Origin: Bacillus spizizenii TU-B-10
GTDB taxonomy: Bacteria > Bacillota > Bacilli > Bacillales > Bacillaceae
Assembly (NCBI RefSeq): GCF_000227465.1
Contig: NC_016047.1
Location: forward strand, 1,193,001 to 1,257,000
Direction: 5' to 3'
Length of the DNA: 64,000 nucleotides
Shown: piece by piece, positions 9,770 to 18,464 of the stretch
How the letters are laid out: each line of letters opens with the position of its first letter
How positions within the stretch are numbered: position 1 is the first letter of the stretch
Position numbers and translations under genes: made by a program
Notes under the pieces: generated by a model
The model's database searches: none
Told to the model about the DNA's origin: nothing
The model's input: only the letters and a program-made list of their open reading frames with translations

Positions 9770-10345
9770 ATGTCAATAGATCGAAAAAAGCTCATTTTGG
9801 AGGCGGCCACAAAGTCTTTCACCCAGTTCGGGTATAAAGCGACGACAATGGATCTTGTGGCAAAGCTTGCGAACGTGGGGAAGGGAACCATTTATACTTT
9901 TTTCAAAAACAAAGAAGAGCTGTTTGACGAGATTTTCACTACTTTATTGAAGGAAATGAAGCAAAAAGCGGACGAAGCGATGGAGCCGAACCTTCCGTTC
10001 CATGAAAATGTGCACAGGGCGCTGTTTGCCATTCTGGAGTTCAGGAAAACACATCAGCTGACGATTAAAATTTTCCAAGAAAATGCTGAGATTGGTACAA
10101 TGGCAGTTCAGGAAGTGATCCAGAAAATGGAGCGAGGCATCTTGTCTTATATAAAAAGCAAGATTGAAGACGGGATCAAGAATGGTGCAATCAAGCCGTG
10201 CGATCCTGAGCTGACAGCTTTTGTGATGCTGAAGCTTTATATCGCGCTTATTTTTGATTGGGAAAAACAGCATCCCCCGCTCGATAAAGAGACGATTGCG
10301 GAACTGCTTGAGTTGTATGTTGTCAAAGGATTGTCAGCCAACTAG
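9770..10345 (+). CDS. yhgD: TetR-family transcriptional regulator
   Basis: A 191-aa protein with an N-terminal TetR helix-turn-helix: ILEAATKSFTQFGYKATTMDLVAKLANVGKGTIYTFFKNKEELF spans about residues 9-52. The remaining helical part would form the ligand-binding and dimer domain. ATG 9770 follows GAGGTG; the in-frame GTG at 9761 lies inside that site. The gene is 70 bp upstream of yhgE on the same strand, and shared dyads suggest it represses itself and yhgE. The inducing ligand is unknown. Confidence 0.9.
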   Translation: MSIDRKKLILEAATKSFTQFGYKATTMDLVAKLANVGKGTIYTFFKNKEELFDEIFTTLLKEMKQKADEAMEPNLPFHENVHRALFAILEFRKTHQLTIKIFQENAEIGTMAVQEVIQKMERGILSYIKSKIEDGIKNGAIKPCDPELTAFVMLKLYIALIFDWEKQHPPLDKETIAELLELYVVKGLSAN

Positions 10346-10370
10346 ATAATCCTTTCTCTTTGTAAGAAAA

Positions 10371-10393
10371 TGACCATTTTTCATGATGAGTCA
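10371..10393. promoter_or_regulatory. Candidate YhgD operator upstream of yhgE
   Basis: TGACC (10371-10375), 13 bases, AGTCA (10389-10393), flanked by AAAA and GTTTT so that the arms extend. It has the same half-sites and spacing as the dyad at 9730-9752, and lies 23-45 bp before the yhgE start. Confidence 0.55.
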
Positions 10394-10415
10394 GTTTTAG
10401 AATGGAGGCATCAGG

Positions 10416-12743
10416 ATGAACACAATACGAAGTCAGTGGAAAGACATCGTAACGAGTAAAAAATTATTAATTCCCATCATTGCCATTTTGTTTGTCCCGC
10501 TTATTTACAGCGGCGTGTTCTTAAAGGCTTATTGGGACCCATACGGCACAGTTGACCAGCTGCCTGTCGTTGTCGTCAACCAAGACAAAGGAGCAACGTA
10601 TGAAGGAGAAAAACTTCAAATCGGTGATGATCTGGTCAAAGAATTAAAGGATAATAATAACTTTGATTGGCATTTTTCCAGTGATCTTGACCAATCGTTA
10701 AAGGACTTATTAAATCAAAAATACTATTTAGTTGTCGAGATTCCTGAGGATTTTTCTAAGAATGCCAGCACTGTATTGGACAAAAATCCGAAAAAGCTGG
10801 ATCTGAAATACCATACGAATGCCGGTTCGAACTATGTAGGGGCAACGATCGGTGAAAAAGCGATTGATAAACTAAAAGCCTCTGTTTCTAAAGAAGTGAC
10901 CGAGCAATATACGAAAGTCATTTTTGATAACTTTAAAGAGATCGCCAAAGGTTTGAGCGACGCGAGCAGCGGAGCGAAAAAAATCGATGACGGCACAAAG
11001 GATGCGAAAAACGGAAGCGCCCAGCTGAAAGAAAATCTGGAGAAGCTGAAGGAAAGCACTGCCACTATCAGTGACAAAACGGCGCAGCTTGCAGATGGAG
11101 CGGCTCAGGTGACAAGCGGTATCCAATCACTTGACAGCTCGCTCGGAAAATTCCAGGACAGCAGCAATACGATTTATGAAAACTCAGGAAAGCTTGCGGC
11201 AGGATCAGGCGAGCTGACAGGCAAGCTGAATGAACTTCTTGCCGGACTTCAAAAAGTGCAGCAGGGCTTGCCTAATCTCACAAACGGGCTGGATCAGCTC
11301 AACAGTAAAGCCCAAGAAGGTTCTGAGAAAGCAGCAAAAGCGGAAAAGCTCATAAATGCAGTCGATTTAACGAAGCTTGAAACAGCTGTGAACAACCTTG
11401 AAAAGTCAGAAACAGCGATGAAAGATTTCCAAAAACAGCTGAAGGACTTTGAAAACAGCTTAAAAAACCGTGATCAGGCATTTAAAAATCTCATCAATTC
11501 GAGTGACTTCTTAACAGCGGAGCAAAAAAGCCAGCTGATCAACTCTGTTGAGAAGCAGCTTCCGCAAGTTGATGCGCCTGATTTTGATCAAATGTTAAGC
11601 CAGCTTCCTACTGCTGATCAGCTGCCTGACATTGCAACGATTAAAAGCTCTCTGGAAGATGTGAAAGCGCAGGTGGCACAGCTAAAAGCATTGCCGGAAG
11701 CTACATCTAAGCTTTATAACGGCGCAAAAACGACTCAAGATGCGATTGACAGATTAACTGAAGGAACCCAGAAGATATACAACGGTTCACAGCAGCTGAC
11801 AGAAAACCAAAATAAACTGACAGCGGGTATCGGTGAATATAATAAGCAATTCGCAAAAGCAAAAGCAGGCTCAGAGCAATTGGTAACAGGAAGCAGTCAA
11901 GTATCTGGCGGATTGTTGAAACTGTTAGACGGGTCTAAACAAGTCCAAAGCGGATCATCAAAACTCGCAGAAGGATCTGAATCACTTGATACAGGTTTAG
12001 GGAAGTTATTAGACGGCACAGGACAGCTGTCTAGTAAGCTGAAGGATGCGGCTGATCAAACAGGAGATATCGATGCTGACGATCAAACATACGGCATGTT
12101 TGCCGATCCGGTTAAAACAAATGATGACGCCATTCATTCCGTTCCTAACTACGGAACAGGGCTGACACCATATATCCTGTCAATGGGCTTGTATGTCGGC
12201 GGCATCATGCTGACGGTGGTCTTCCCGCTGAAGGAAGCGTCAGGACGTCCTAGAAACGGTTTTGAGTGGTTCTTTAGCAAATTCAATGTCATGATGCTCG
12301 TTGGAATCATTCAATCGCTGATTGTGGCGACAGTTCTGCTTCTGGGAATTGGTCTCGAGGTAGAGAGCACGTGGAGATTTTACGTGTTTACGATCATTAC
12401 GAGTCTCGCTTTCCTAGCGATGATTCAATTTTTGGCGACAACGATGGGCAATCCGGGACGATTTATTGCAGTCATTATTTTAGTGCTGCAGCTTGGTGCC
12501 AGCGGAGGAACCTTCCCGTTAGAATTGCTTCCAAATTTCTATCAAGTCATCCATGGCGCATTGCCGATGACCTACAGCATTAACGGGTTCAGAGCGGTCA
12601 TTTCAAACGGGGATTTTGGCTACATGTGGCAGATGGCCGGCGTCTTAATCGGCATTGCCCTCGTTATGATTTTGCTGAGCATTACTTACTTTACAATGTT
12701 AAGCCGGAAGGAAGAAACTTCAGAAGAACAGCCGGCTTCATAA
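10416..12743 (+). CDS. yhgE: YhgE/Pip-family membrane protein
   Basis: A 775-aa protein of the YhgE/Pip (phage infection protein) family. It has one N-terminal membrane segment (about 18-36), then a long extracytoplasmic region of some 540 residues full of short repeats such as DGAAQVTSGIQSLD, GSSQVSGGLLKLLDGSKQV and GSSKLAEGSESLD (predicted helical or coiled-coil). About five membrane segments follow in the last 200 residues, ABC-2-like. Family members in lactic acid bacteria are phage receptors; others serve ESX-type export or efflux. The role here is unknown. It probably belongs to the YhgD-controlled unit. Confidence 0.9.
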   Translation: MNTIRSQWKDIVTSKKLLIPIIAILFVPLIYSGVFLKAYWDPYGTVDQLPVVVVNQDKGATYEGEKLQIGDDLVKELKDNNNFDWHFSSDLDQSLKDLLNQKYYLVVEIPEDFSKNASTVLDKNPKKLDLKYHTNAGSNYVGATIGEKAIDKLKASVSKEVTEQYTKVIFDNFKEIAKGLSDASSGAKKIDDGTKDAKNGSAQLKENLEKLKESTATISDKTAQLADGAAQVTSGIQSLDSSLGKFQDSSNTIYENSGKLAAGSGELTGKLNELLAGLQKVQQGLPNLTNGLDQLNSKAQEGSEKAAKAEKLINAVDLTKLETAVNNLEKSETAMKDFQKQLKDFENSLKNRDQAFKNLINSSDFLTAEQKSQLINSVEKQLPQVDAPDFDQMLSQLPTADQLPDIATIKSSLEDVKAQVAQLKALPEATSKLYNGAKTTQDAIDRLTEGTQKIYNGSQQLTENQNKLTAGIGEYNKQFAKAKAGSEQLVTGSSQVSGGLLKLLDGSKQVQSGSSKLAEGSESLDTGLGKLLDGTGQLSSKLKDAADQTGDIDADDQTYGMFADPVKTNDDAIHSVPNYGTGLTPYILSMGLYVGGIMLTVVFPLKEASGRPRNGFEWFFSKFNVMMLVGIIQSLIVATVLLLGIGLEVESTWRFYVFTIITSLAFLAMIQFLATTMGNPGRFIAVIILVLQLGASGGTFPLELLPNFYQVIHGALPMTYSINGFRAVISNGDFGYMWQMAGVLIGIALVMILLSITYFTMLSRKEETSEEQPAS

Positions 12744-12745
12744 TG

Positions 12746-12785
12746 AAAAAGAACTTGTTTCCTTTGAAACAAGTTCTTTTTTTAT
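12746..12785. terminator. Bidirectional terminator yhgE/fabHB
   Basis: A long stem, AAGAACTTGTTTC with GAAACAAGTTCTT around a 4-nt CTTT loop, with A and T runs on either side, between the convergent genes. Confidence 0.92.
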
Positions 12786-13762
12786 TACATTCCCCATTTG
12801 ACAAGCAATCCTGTATAGGTTAATCCGCCGCCGAATCCGAAAAGCATCACGGTTTGATCTTTTTTCAGCTTTCCGGCTTTCACTGCGAGATCCAGCGCCA
12901 AAACAATCGAAACAGAAGACGTGTTTCCGTAGTATTCGACACTGGTGAGCGTTTTTTCAATCGGGAAAGGTGTTTTTTCACAAATCGACTCGATCATGCG
13001 CAAGTTGGCGCTGTGAGGCACAAACCAATCGAGGTCGCAGCTTGTCAGACCTGCTTGATGTAAAAGACGTTCAAATTCGCGGGGAACGGTTCTCGCTGCC
13101 CATTTATACACTTCACGGCCGTTTTGGACCATTTTACCGGAACCGGCAAGCTGCACCCCGTTTCGTTCATTCCGCAGTCCGGCACGATACAAAATATCTC
13201 CGCCGTTCCCGCTTGTTCCTTGGACAGACGCAAGAAATCCGGGCGCCTCTTCATCTCGTTCAACCAACAGCGCACCTGCAGCGTCGCCGAACAGAACGCA
13301 TGTCGTTCGATCGGTATAATCCGTTACTTTTGACAGTGTCTCTCCGGCGATGACGAGAATTTTTTGATGAAGGCCGGATGTGATTAATCCGTTTGCCAAA
13401 TGAAGGCCGTATGTCAGCCCGGCGCACGTCGCATTAATATCCAACGCGCCGGTGCTTTCCCAGCCGAAATATTCCTGCACACGGCATGCCGTACTCGGAA
13501 AGGCATAATCGGATGTTGTTGTGGCAACGAGGATCATATCGACATCATCAAGTGTCCCTTCATAACGGCTCTTAAGATCCTTCACCGCTTCGATGCATAA
13601 ATCAGAGGTAAACTGCTGTTCATCCGCAATACGGCGTTCTCTCATTCCTGTGCGCTGAACAATCCATTCATCTGACGTATCAACGATCTTTTCTAAATCA
13701 GCATTGGTTAAGCGCCTGCTCGGCGCATAGGTGCCGATAGCTGAAATTTTTGCTTTTGACAT
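12785..13762 (-). CDS. fabHB: Beta-ketoacyl-ACP synthase III
   Basis: A 325-aa KAS III enzyme that condenses acetyl- or branched-chain acyl-CoA with malonyl-ACP to start fatty-acid synthesis. The catalytic triad is visible as Cys113 in INATCAGL, His in VPHSANLRM and Asn in YGNTSSVS. ATG 13762 is chosen; the in-frame GTG at 13771 lies inside the AAGGAGTG ribosome binding site. B. subtilis has a second paralogue, fabHA, elsewhere. Regulation by FapR is indicated by a matching operator just upstream. Confidence 0.95.
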   Translation of the reverse strand: MSKAKISAIGTYAPSRRLTNADLEKIVDTSDEWIVQRTGMRERRIADEQQFTSDLCIEAVKDLKSRYEGTLDDVDMILVATTTSDYAFPSTACRVQEYFGWESTGALDINATCAGLTYGLHLANGLITSGLHQKILVIAGETLSKVTDYTDRTTCVLFGDAAGALLVERDEEAPGFLASVQGTSGNGGDILYRAGLRNERNGVQLAGSGKMVQNGREVYKWAARTVPREFERLLHQAGLTSCDLDWFVPHSANLRMIESICEKTPFPIEKTLTSVEYYGNTSSVSIVLALDLAVKAGKLKKDQTVMLFGFGGGLTYTGLLVKWGM

Positions 13763-13800
13763 ATGTATCACTCCTTATGATCAGATTATAACACTAGATA

Positions 13801-13817
13801 TTAGTATCTGGTACTAA
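13801..13817 (-). promoter_or_regulatory. FapR operator of fabHB
   Basis: TTAGTATCTGGTACTAA, a 17-bp dyad matching the FapR consensus (TTAGTA...TACTAA), lies 39-55 bp upstream of fabHB, above a minus-strand TATAAT. FapR represses lipid-synthesis genes until malonyl-CoA accumulates. Confidence 0.9.
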
Positions 13818-13890
13818 AAAGAAGGTTTTTTCATAAAAAAAGAGAAAATGTGAAATAGGGAATCTAGAAATAGAAAAAGGAGGCTGGTAA

Positions 13891-14667
13891 ATGGTCAGTC
13901 AAGAAGCAATAGTCTTTATGGCGTTCTCTGGAGCTGTTGCGTTTTTGTTGCCGATCGGACTGATAGTATGGTTTAAGCGAAAGTATGGCGCCTCGTTAAA
14001 GGTGTTTTTTATTGGCGCTCTCACGTTTTTTGTCTTTGCTCAGCTATTGGAGGGCGGCGTTCATGTTTATGTACTGCAAGTGAATGAAATGACGAAAGAA
14101 GCCATGCAAAATCCATTGTGGTATGGCATTTACGGCTGCTTGATGGCTGGGATTTTTGAGGAGTGCGGAAGGTATATCATGATGAGAATTTTTTTGAAGC
14201 GCCATCATGCTTGGGCGGATGGCCTGGCTTTCGGAACGGGCCATGGCGGGCTTGAAGCCATCCTGATTACTGGCGTGTCCTCTATCTCGCTTATTGTATA
14301 CGCAATTGCGATGAATAGCGGAACGTTTGAACAGCTTTTGATCAATGAAGACATCAAACAGGTGCTTCTGCCGATTCAGGAGCAACTGCTGCATACCCCT
14401 TCGTATGAATGGCTGCTGGGGGGAATAGAAAGAATCAGTGCGATTGCTGTTCAAATCGGACTGTCGCTGCTTGTCTTGTATGCGGTTAAAAGCCGCCGGC
14501 CGCTGTTTTTGCTGTATTCTATTCTTTTACATGCACTCTTTAATGTACCGGCGGTTTTATACCAAAAAAGAATAATAGAGCATGCTGCTGCTGTTGAAAT
14601 CATTGTTGCTCTAATAGCTGCAGTATCAGTCTATTGGATTGTAAAAGCAAAAAGTCTCTTTCAATAA
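13891..14667 (+). CDS. yhfC: YhfC-family intramembrane protease-like protein
   Basis: A 258-aa membrane protein with about seven hydrophobic segments. It carries IFEECGRYIMMR near residue 90, FGTGHGGLEAI near 115 and LLHALFNVPA near 213. An EExxR-type motif followed by conserved His residues within helices resembles the PrsW/CPBP intramembrane glutamic protease group, so proteolysis is plausible but unproven. AAAGGAGGCTGGTAA precedes ATG 13891. No partner gene is apparent; it converges on yhfD. Confidence 0.8.
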   Translation: MVSQEAIVFMAFSGAVAFLLPIGLIVWFKRKYGASLKVFFIGALTFFVFAQLLEGGVHVYVLQVNEMTKEAMQNPLWYGIYGCLMAGIFEECGRYIMMRIFLKRHHAWADGLAFGTGHGGLEAILITGVSSISLIVYAIAMNSGTFEQLLINEDIKQVLLPIQEQLLHTPSYEWLLGGIERISAIAVQIGLSLLVLYAVKSRRPLFLLYSILLHALFNVPAVLYQKRIIEHAAAVEIIVALIAAVSVYWIVKAKSLFQ

Positions 14668-14672
14668 AAAAG

Positions 14673-14699
14673 TCCAAGCAGCAGCACAGCCCGCTTGGA
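14673..14699 (-). terminator. Terminator of yhfD
   Basis: TCCAAGC (14673-14679) pairs with GCTTGGA (14693-14699). On the minus strand the stem is followed by CTTTTTT, so it mainly ends yhfD; yhfC also converges here. Confidence 0.7.
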
Positions 14700-14758
14700 A
14701 AAATGCGAATGGAAATATTCATTAAGCATGGGTCATCAGAATATTTCTGATTCAGTCC

Positions 14759-14995
14759 TTAGCAATGACAGCAAGAGTGTCTGTGTTTTTTACAAGAGAA
14801 ACAATGGTTTTTCTTTCTTTTCTTCTTCTCGCAAGGGTCATGGCATTCTTTCTTCTTCTCACAAGGGTCATGGCATTCTTTCTTTTTCTTGCAATGGTCA
14901 TGGAAATCTTTATCGAACCACTCGTCAAAGAACCAAAACTCATCAAACCAATCGCGACAATGATGTTTCCGTTCATGTGAATGACGACAGCACAT
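14759..14995 (-). CDS. yhfD: Small Cys/His-rich protein with internal repeats
   Basis: A 78-aa highly charged protein beginning MCCRHSHERKHHC and ending in KHRHSCCHC. Its middle repeats a ten-residue block of the form KKKECHDPCE, encoded by three tandem 30-bp units (14821-14910). GAGGAGGG lies just before ATG 14995. The composition (Cys, His, Lys, Phe, Trp) recalls small spore-coat or metal-binding proteins, but no family is recognised. The symbol comes from position. Confidence 0.65.
   Translation of the reverse strand: MCCRHSHERKHHCRDWFDEFWFFDEWFDKDFHDHCKKKKECHDPCEKKKECHDPCEKKKRKKNHCFSCKKHRHSCCHC
14821..14910. repeat. Three tandem 30-bp repeats inside yhfD
   Basis: Two nearly identical 30-bp units (14821-14850 and 14851-14880, differing at one base, GC versus AC) are followed by a diverged third (14881-14910). 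The unit length keeps the yhfD frame and encodes a repeated Lys/Cys/His block. Confidence 0.85.
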
Positions 14996-15114
14996 AGATA
15001 TCCCTCCTCTTCCCATGCTTACTACAGCATATGAGAGATTGATAGGAAAAGATTGGACGGGTCCCTCGGGAAAAGAGTATATTTTATATAGAAAAATAAA
15101 AGGAGGAATGTCCT

Positions 15115-16155
15115 ATGACGTCCGTACGTAAAACGATGGAGCTCATTAAAGAACTTGTATCGATCCCAAGCCCGACAGGAAATACATATGAGGTGATCAA
15201 TTATATTGAAAGCCTTTTAAAAGAATGGAAGGTAGAAACGGTTCGGAACCATAAGGGCGGCTTAATTGCAACGCTTCCCGGACGCGACACATCCCAGCAC
15301 CGCATGCTGACGGCGCACGTTGACACCCTCGGCGCTATGGTAAAGGAAATTAAAGCTGACGGCCGGCTGAAAATCGATTTGATCGGCGGGTTCCGCTACA
15401 ACTCGATTGAGGGGGAGTATTGCCAAATTGAAACCGTCTCGGGAAAAACGTATACAGGCACAATTTTAATGCATCAAACATCAGTGCATGTATACAAGGA
15501 TGCGGGAAAAGCTGAACGCAATCAAGAGAATATGGAGATCCGCCTTGATGAACCTGTTCACTGCCGGAAAGATACCGAGGAGCTTGGCATTGGCGTCGGA
15601 GATTTTGTGTCGTTTGATCCCCGTGTCGAGATCACATCAAGCGGATTTATTAAATCGCGCCATTTGGATGATAAGGCAAGCGTCGCCTTATTGCTCCGCT
15701 TAATTCATCAAATTCAAACAGAAGAAATTGAATTGCCGTATACAACTCATTTTCTTATTTCGAATAATGAAGAAATCGGATACGGCGGGAATTCGAATAT
15801 TCCTCCTGAAACAGTCGAATATTTGGCGGTTGATATGGGAGCTATCGGTGACGGGCAGGCGACAGATGAATATTCAGTATCAATCTGTGTGAAGGATGCG
15901 AGCGGGCCGTATCATTATCAGCTGAGAAAGCATTTAGTCCATTTAGCCGAGAAGCATCATATCGACTATAAGCTTGATATTTACCCATACTACGGGTCGG
16001 ATGCGTCAGCAGCGATCAAATCCGGGCATGATATTGTGCATGGCCTCATCGGGCCGGGAATTGACGCTTCGCATGCATTTGAACGCACCCATAAATCGTC
16101 TCTTCGCCATACGGCTAAGCTTCTGTACTATTATGTACAGTCACCGATGGTATAA
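15115..16155 (+). CDS. yhfE: M42-family metallo-aminopeptidase
   Basis: A 346-aa dinuclear metallopeptidase of the M42 (deblocking aminopeptidase/endoglucanase M) family. Metal and catalytic motifs are [11 protein letters not shown] near residue 64, [15 protein letters not shown] near 180, [14 protein letters not shown] near 220 and the C-terminal [24 protein letters not shown] precedes ATG 15115. It probably trims peptides in the cytosol. yhfF follows 14 bp downstream, so they are likely co-transcribed. Confidence 0.88.
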   Translation: MTSVRKTMELIKELVSIPSPTGNTYEVINYIESLLKEWKVETVRNHKGGLIATLPGRDTSQHRMLTAHVDTLGAMVKEIKADGRLKIDLIGGFRYNSIEGEYCQIETVSGKTYTGTILMHQTSVHVYKDAGKAERNQENMEIRLDEPVHCRKDTEELGIGVGDFVSFDPRVEITSSGFIKSRHLDDKASVALLLRLIHQIQTEEIELPYTTHFLISNNEEIGYGGNSNIPPETVEYLAVDMGAIGDGQATDEYSVSICVKDASGPYHYQLRKHLVHLAEKHHIDYKLDIYPYYGSDASAAIKSGHDIVHGLIGPGIDASHAFERTHKSSLRHTAKLLYYYVQSPMV

Positions 16156-16169
16156 GGGGGGAAGGCGAA

Positions 16170-16577
16170 ATGAAGATGTATGAGCTGAAAAGCACTTTCG
16201 GCTGGGAAGGTGATGACGGTTTGGGGGAACAGCTGATTCAGCAAATCCTCGCCGGAGAAAAAACAGCCACGTGCGCCCCAAAATCATTATATTCAAAAGA
16301 TGAATTGAGTGACGTGTATCAAACGGCGGGGCAGCTTGTTACCGTTTATGATAAACATGACAATCCGAGATGCAATATAAAAGTGACAGATGTGTTTGAA
16401 ACGACCTTTGGAGCGCCTGATATGAGGTTAGTCAAAGGAGAGGGCAATGGAGATCGAATTGAGGAATTTCAGGAAGACCATCGGATGGCATGGGCGGAAC
16501 TGATCAAAAATGGTGAACTAGAGCTGAATGAGGATACTGTTTTGATTACAGAGCTGTTTGAGCTTGTTAAAGATTAA
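16170..16577 (+). CDS. yhfF: ASCH-domain protein
   Basis: A 135-aa protein spanning an ASCH (PUA-like) domain, with the motif [13 protein letters not shown] near 31-43 and [10 protein letters not shown] in the beta barrel. ASCH proteins are thought to bind RNA or modified nucleosides, and some hydrolyse N4-acetylcytidine; activity here is inferred only. GGGGGAAGG precedes ATG 16170. It forms a two-gene unit with yhfE and ends at a shared terminator. Confidence 0.82.
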   Translation: MKMYELKSTFGWEGDDGLGEQLIQQILAGEKTATCAPKSLYSKDELSDVYQTAGQLVTVYDKHDNPRCNIKVTDVFETTFGAPDMRLVKGEGNGDRIEEFQEDHRMAWAELIKNGELELNEDTVLITELFELVKD

Positions 16578-16611
16578 AAAAGCCTGCGGGGCAAGAACCT
16601 CGCAGGCTTTT
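16578..16611. terminator. Bidirectional terminator yhfF/gltT
   Basis: AAAGCCTGCG pairs with CGCAGGCTTT across a 14-nt middle, with A and T runs on the two sides, between the convergent genes. Confidence 0.9.
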
Positions 16612-16613
16612 CA

Positions 16614-17903
16614 TTAACCGGAAATGGTTGCGTTTTGGTCTGCTTTTGCTTGAGACATGACCGTTTCAGCTTTCGCTGGATTAAACAGGCCTTCCCATTT
16701 AGACATCACAACGGCAGCAAGCGCGTTACCAGTCAGATTGACAACTGTACGTGCCATGTCCATGATGCGGTCTACACCGGCAATAAAAGCAAGTCCTTCA
16801 GCCGGAACGCCGATGGTGCCAAGTGTCGCAAGCAAGACGACAAAAGAAGTACCAGGCACGGCAGCCATCCCTTTAGATGTCACCATAAGGACGAGCACAA
16901 GTGTAATTTGGTGCCAAAGCGTTAAATCAATGCCGTATACCTGTGCTAAAAACAGCGCGGCAATAGATTGATAGAGAACGGAACCGTCTAAGTTAAACGT
17001 ATATCCAATCGGAATCACAAATGAAACAATGCCTTTCGGGCAGCCGATTTTTTCCATCTTTTCCATGATGCGCGGAAGAACTGTTTCAGAGCTGGACGTA
17101 CTGAACGCCAGTAAGATTTCGTCCTTCATGTAAGCAAGGAATTTGAAAATGTTGATGCCGGCAATTTTTGCAACAATTCCAAACACGACAATTAAGAAGA
17201 AAGCAAGTGCGACATACACCAATCCGACAAGCTTTCCGAGAGAGAGAAGAGAACTGAGCCCGAATTTAGACACAGTCACTCCGATAAGCGCGAAAACGCC
17301 GAATGGCGCTACTTTCATCACAAGGTTTACAACGTGGAACATGGCATGGGATACACCTTCGAAAAAGGCTAATACAGGCTTGCCTCTTTCACCGATCGCG
17401 GAAATACCCAATGCAAATAGAACTGTAAAGCAGATGATGGCAAGAAGATCCCCTTCAACCAAGGACTGGAAGAAGTTTGTCGGCACAATATGCAGGAACG
17501 TTTCCGCCACTGATTTATTGCTTTGCTCTTTTTCGGTTTCAACATATTGACTAATGTCAGATTTTTGAGCTTCGTGTATATTAACTCCTGTACCCGGATG
17601 GAAGATGTTTGCAAGGGCTAGTCCGAGAATGATAGCAAAAGTCGTAATGATCTCGAAGTACAGAATTGTTCTGAAGCCTAATTTACCGACTTGCTTTCCA
17701 TTTCCTGCACCGGCTACACCGATGATTAAGCTGGAGACAACAATAGGAATCACTATCATTTTGATTAAGCGTAAAAAGAGATCCCCGATTGGCTGCAGGT
17801 AAGTAGGCAATGCTGGGTTGCCATACCAAATAACGCCAACAATGACACCTAGAATAAGTCCAACGAATATTTGTGTGGCTAATCCAAACTTAATTCTTTT
17901 CAT
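16614..17903 (-). CDS. gltT: Glutamate/aspartate:cation symporter
   Basis: A 429-aa DAACS-family transporter with eight membrane helices and two re-entrant loops. Diagnostic motifs are the serine-rich FSTSSSETVLPR near 265-280, the NLDGS motif in IGYTFNLDGSVLYQ near 305, and DRIMDMARTVVNLTGNALA near 375-395, which binds the substrate amino and carboxyl groups. It takes up glutamate and aspartate (and in B. subtilis, toxic analogues) with H+ or Na+. GGGAGGTAATC precedes ATG 17903. It appears monocistronic. Confidence 0.93.
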   Translation of the reverse strand: MKRIKFGLATQIFVGLILGVIVGVIWYGNPALPTYLQPIGDLFLRLIKMIVIPIVVSSLIIGVAGAGNGKQVGKLGFRTILYFEIITTFAIILGLALANIFHPGTGVNIHEAQKSDISQYVETEKEQSNKSVAETFLHIVPTNFFQSLVEGDLLAIICFTVLFALGISAIGERGKPVLAFFEGVSHAMFHVVNLVMKVAPFGVFALIGVTVSKFGLSSLLSLGKLVGLVYVALAFFLIVVFGIVAKIAGINIFKFLAYMKDEILLAFSTSSSETVLPRIMEKMEKIGCPKGIVSFVIPIGYTFNLDGSVLYQSIAALFLAQVYGIDLTLWHQITLVLVLMVTSKGMAAVPGTSFVVLLATLGTIGVPAEGLAFIAGVDRIMDMARTVVNLTGNALAAVVMSKWEGLFNPAKAETVMSQAKADQNATISG

Positions 17904-18136
17904 AGATTACCTCCCAAAAAACAAAGTATCAACATATATCATGAATAGACATATATTTAATCTCACTATTAGATCAAATTATAATAGATAAGAAATGAAT
18001 TCGTCTATAGTAAATTATATTTAGAAAATAAAGAATTTTCTAAAATGTGTTTGAAATCACCAGAATTATCTAAAAACGGGTGAGCTTTGACCTAACCTGA
18101 TTATTATTTCAAAATAAAGAAGTGTTGAAAAATAAA
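17904..18136. other. AT-rich intergenic region upstream of gltT
   Basis: Region of about 230 bases upstream of gltT. The minus strand holds TATAAT at 17978-17983 with only a poor -35 match. An imperfect AGAAAAT/ATTTTCT repeat lies near 18024. I see no gene. Confidence 0.5.
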
Positions 18137-18166
18137 GAAAATCCCGCGCGTGCTGCGCGGGATTTT
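18137..18166 (-). terminator. Terminator of yhfH
   Basis: AAAATCCCGCGC pairs with GCGCGGGATTTT around GTGCT, directly downstream of yhfH on the minus strand. Confidence 0.88.
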
Positions 18167-18172
18167 CGCTCT

Positions 18173-18307
18173 TTACAAATCGTTAACTTTTATGCAGTCA
18201 TTGCAGATATTTCCATAACACTCATGCTGCTCTTCAATCTTTTTTCCGCATTCCGCGCACTTTTTCGAAGGCAGGTTTCTAAAAAAATCTGTGATTTTCC
18301 CCAGCAT
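18173..18307 (-). CDS. yhfH: Small zinc-ribbon-like protein
   Basis: A 44-aa protein, MLGKITDFFRNLPSKK then CAECGKKIEEQHECYGNICNDC. The two CxxC pairs make a short treble-clef or zinc-ribbon fold likely. AAAGAGGGATTGG precedes ATG 18307. It is tightly followed by its own terminator, supporting a real gene. It is divergent from yhfI. Function unknown. Confidence 0.7.
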   Translation of the reverse strand: MLGKITDFFRNLPSKKCAECGKKIEEQHECYGNICNDCIKVNDL

Positions 18308-18464
18308 AACCAATCCCTCTTTCCCCTTTGTAGTGACTTCATTGTAATATAACAGATTATAAAAATCAATAACTGTTTTGATACAATGTTTAAAACATGC
18401 TTTTTTTAAGAAAAATGGGTATATTGAAGGAGGATCAATTTTCTTGAAAAGATAGGAGGACATT

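Noticed and set aside
14821-14910. Regular 30-bp repeats, CRISPR-like at first glance
   Set aside because: No spacers; units are contiguous and keep the yhfD reading frame.
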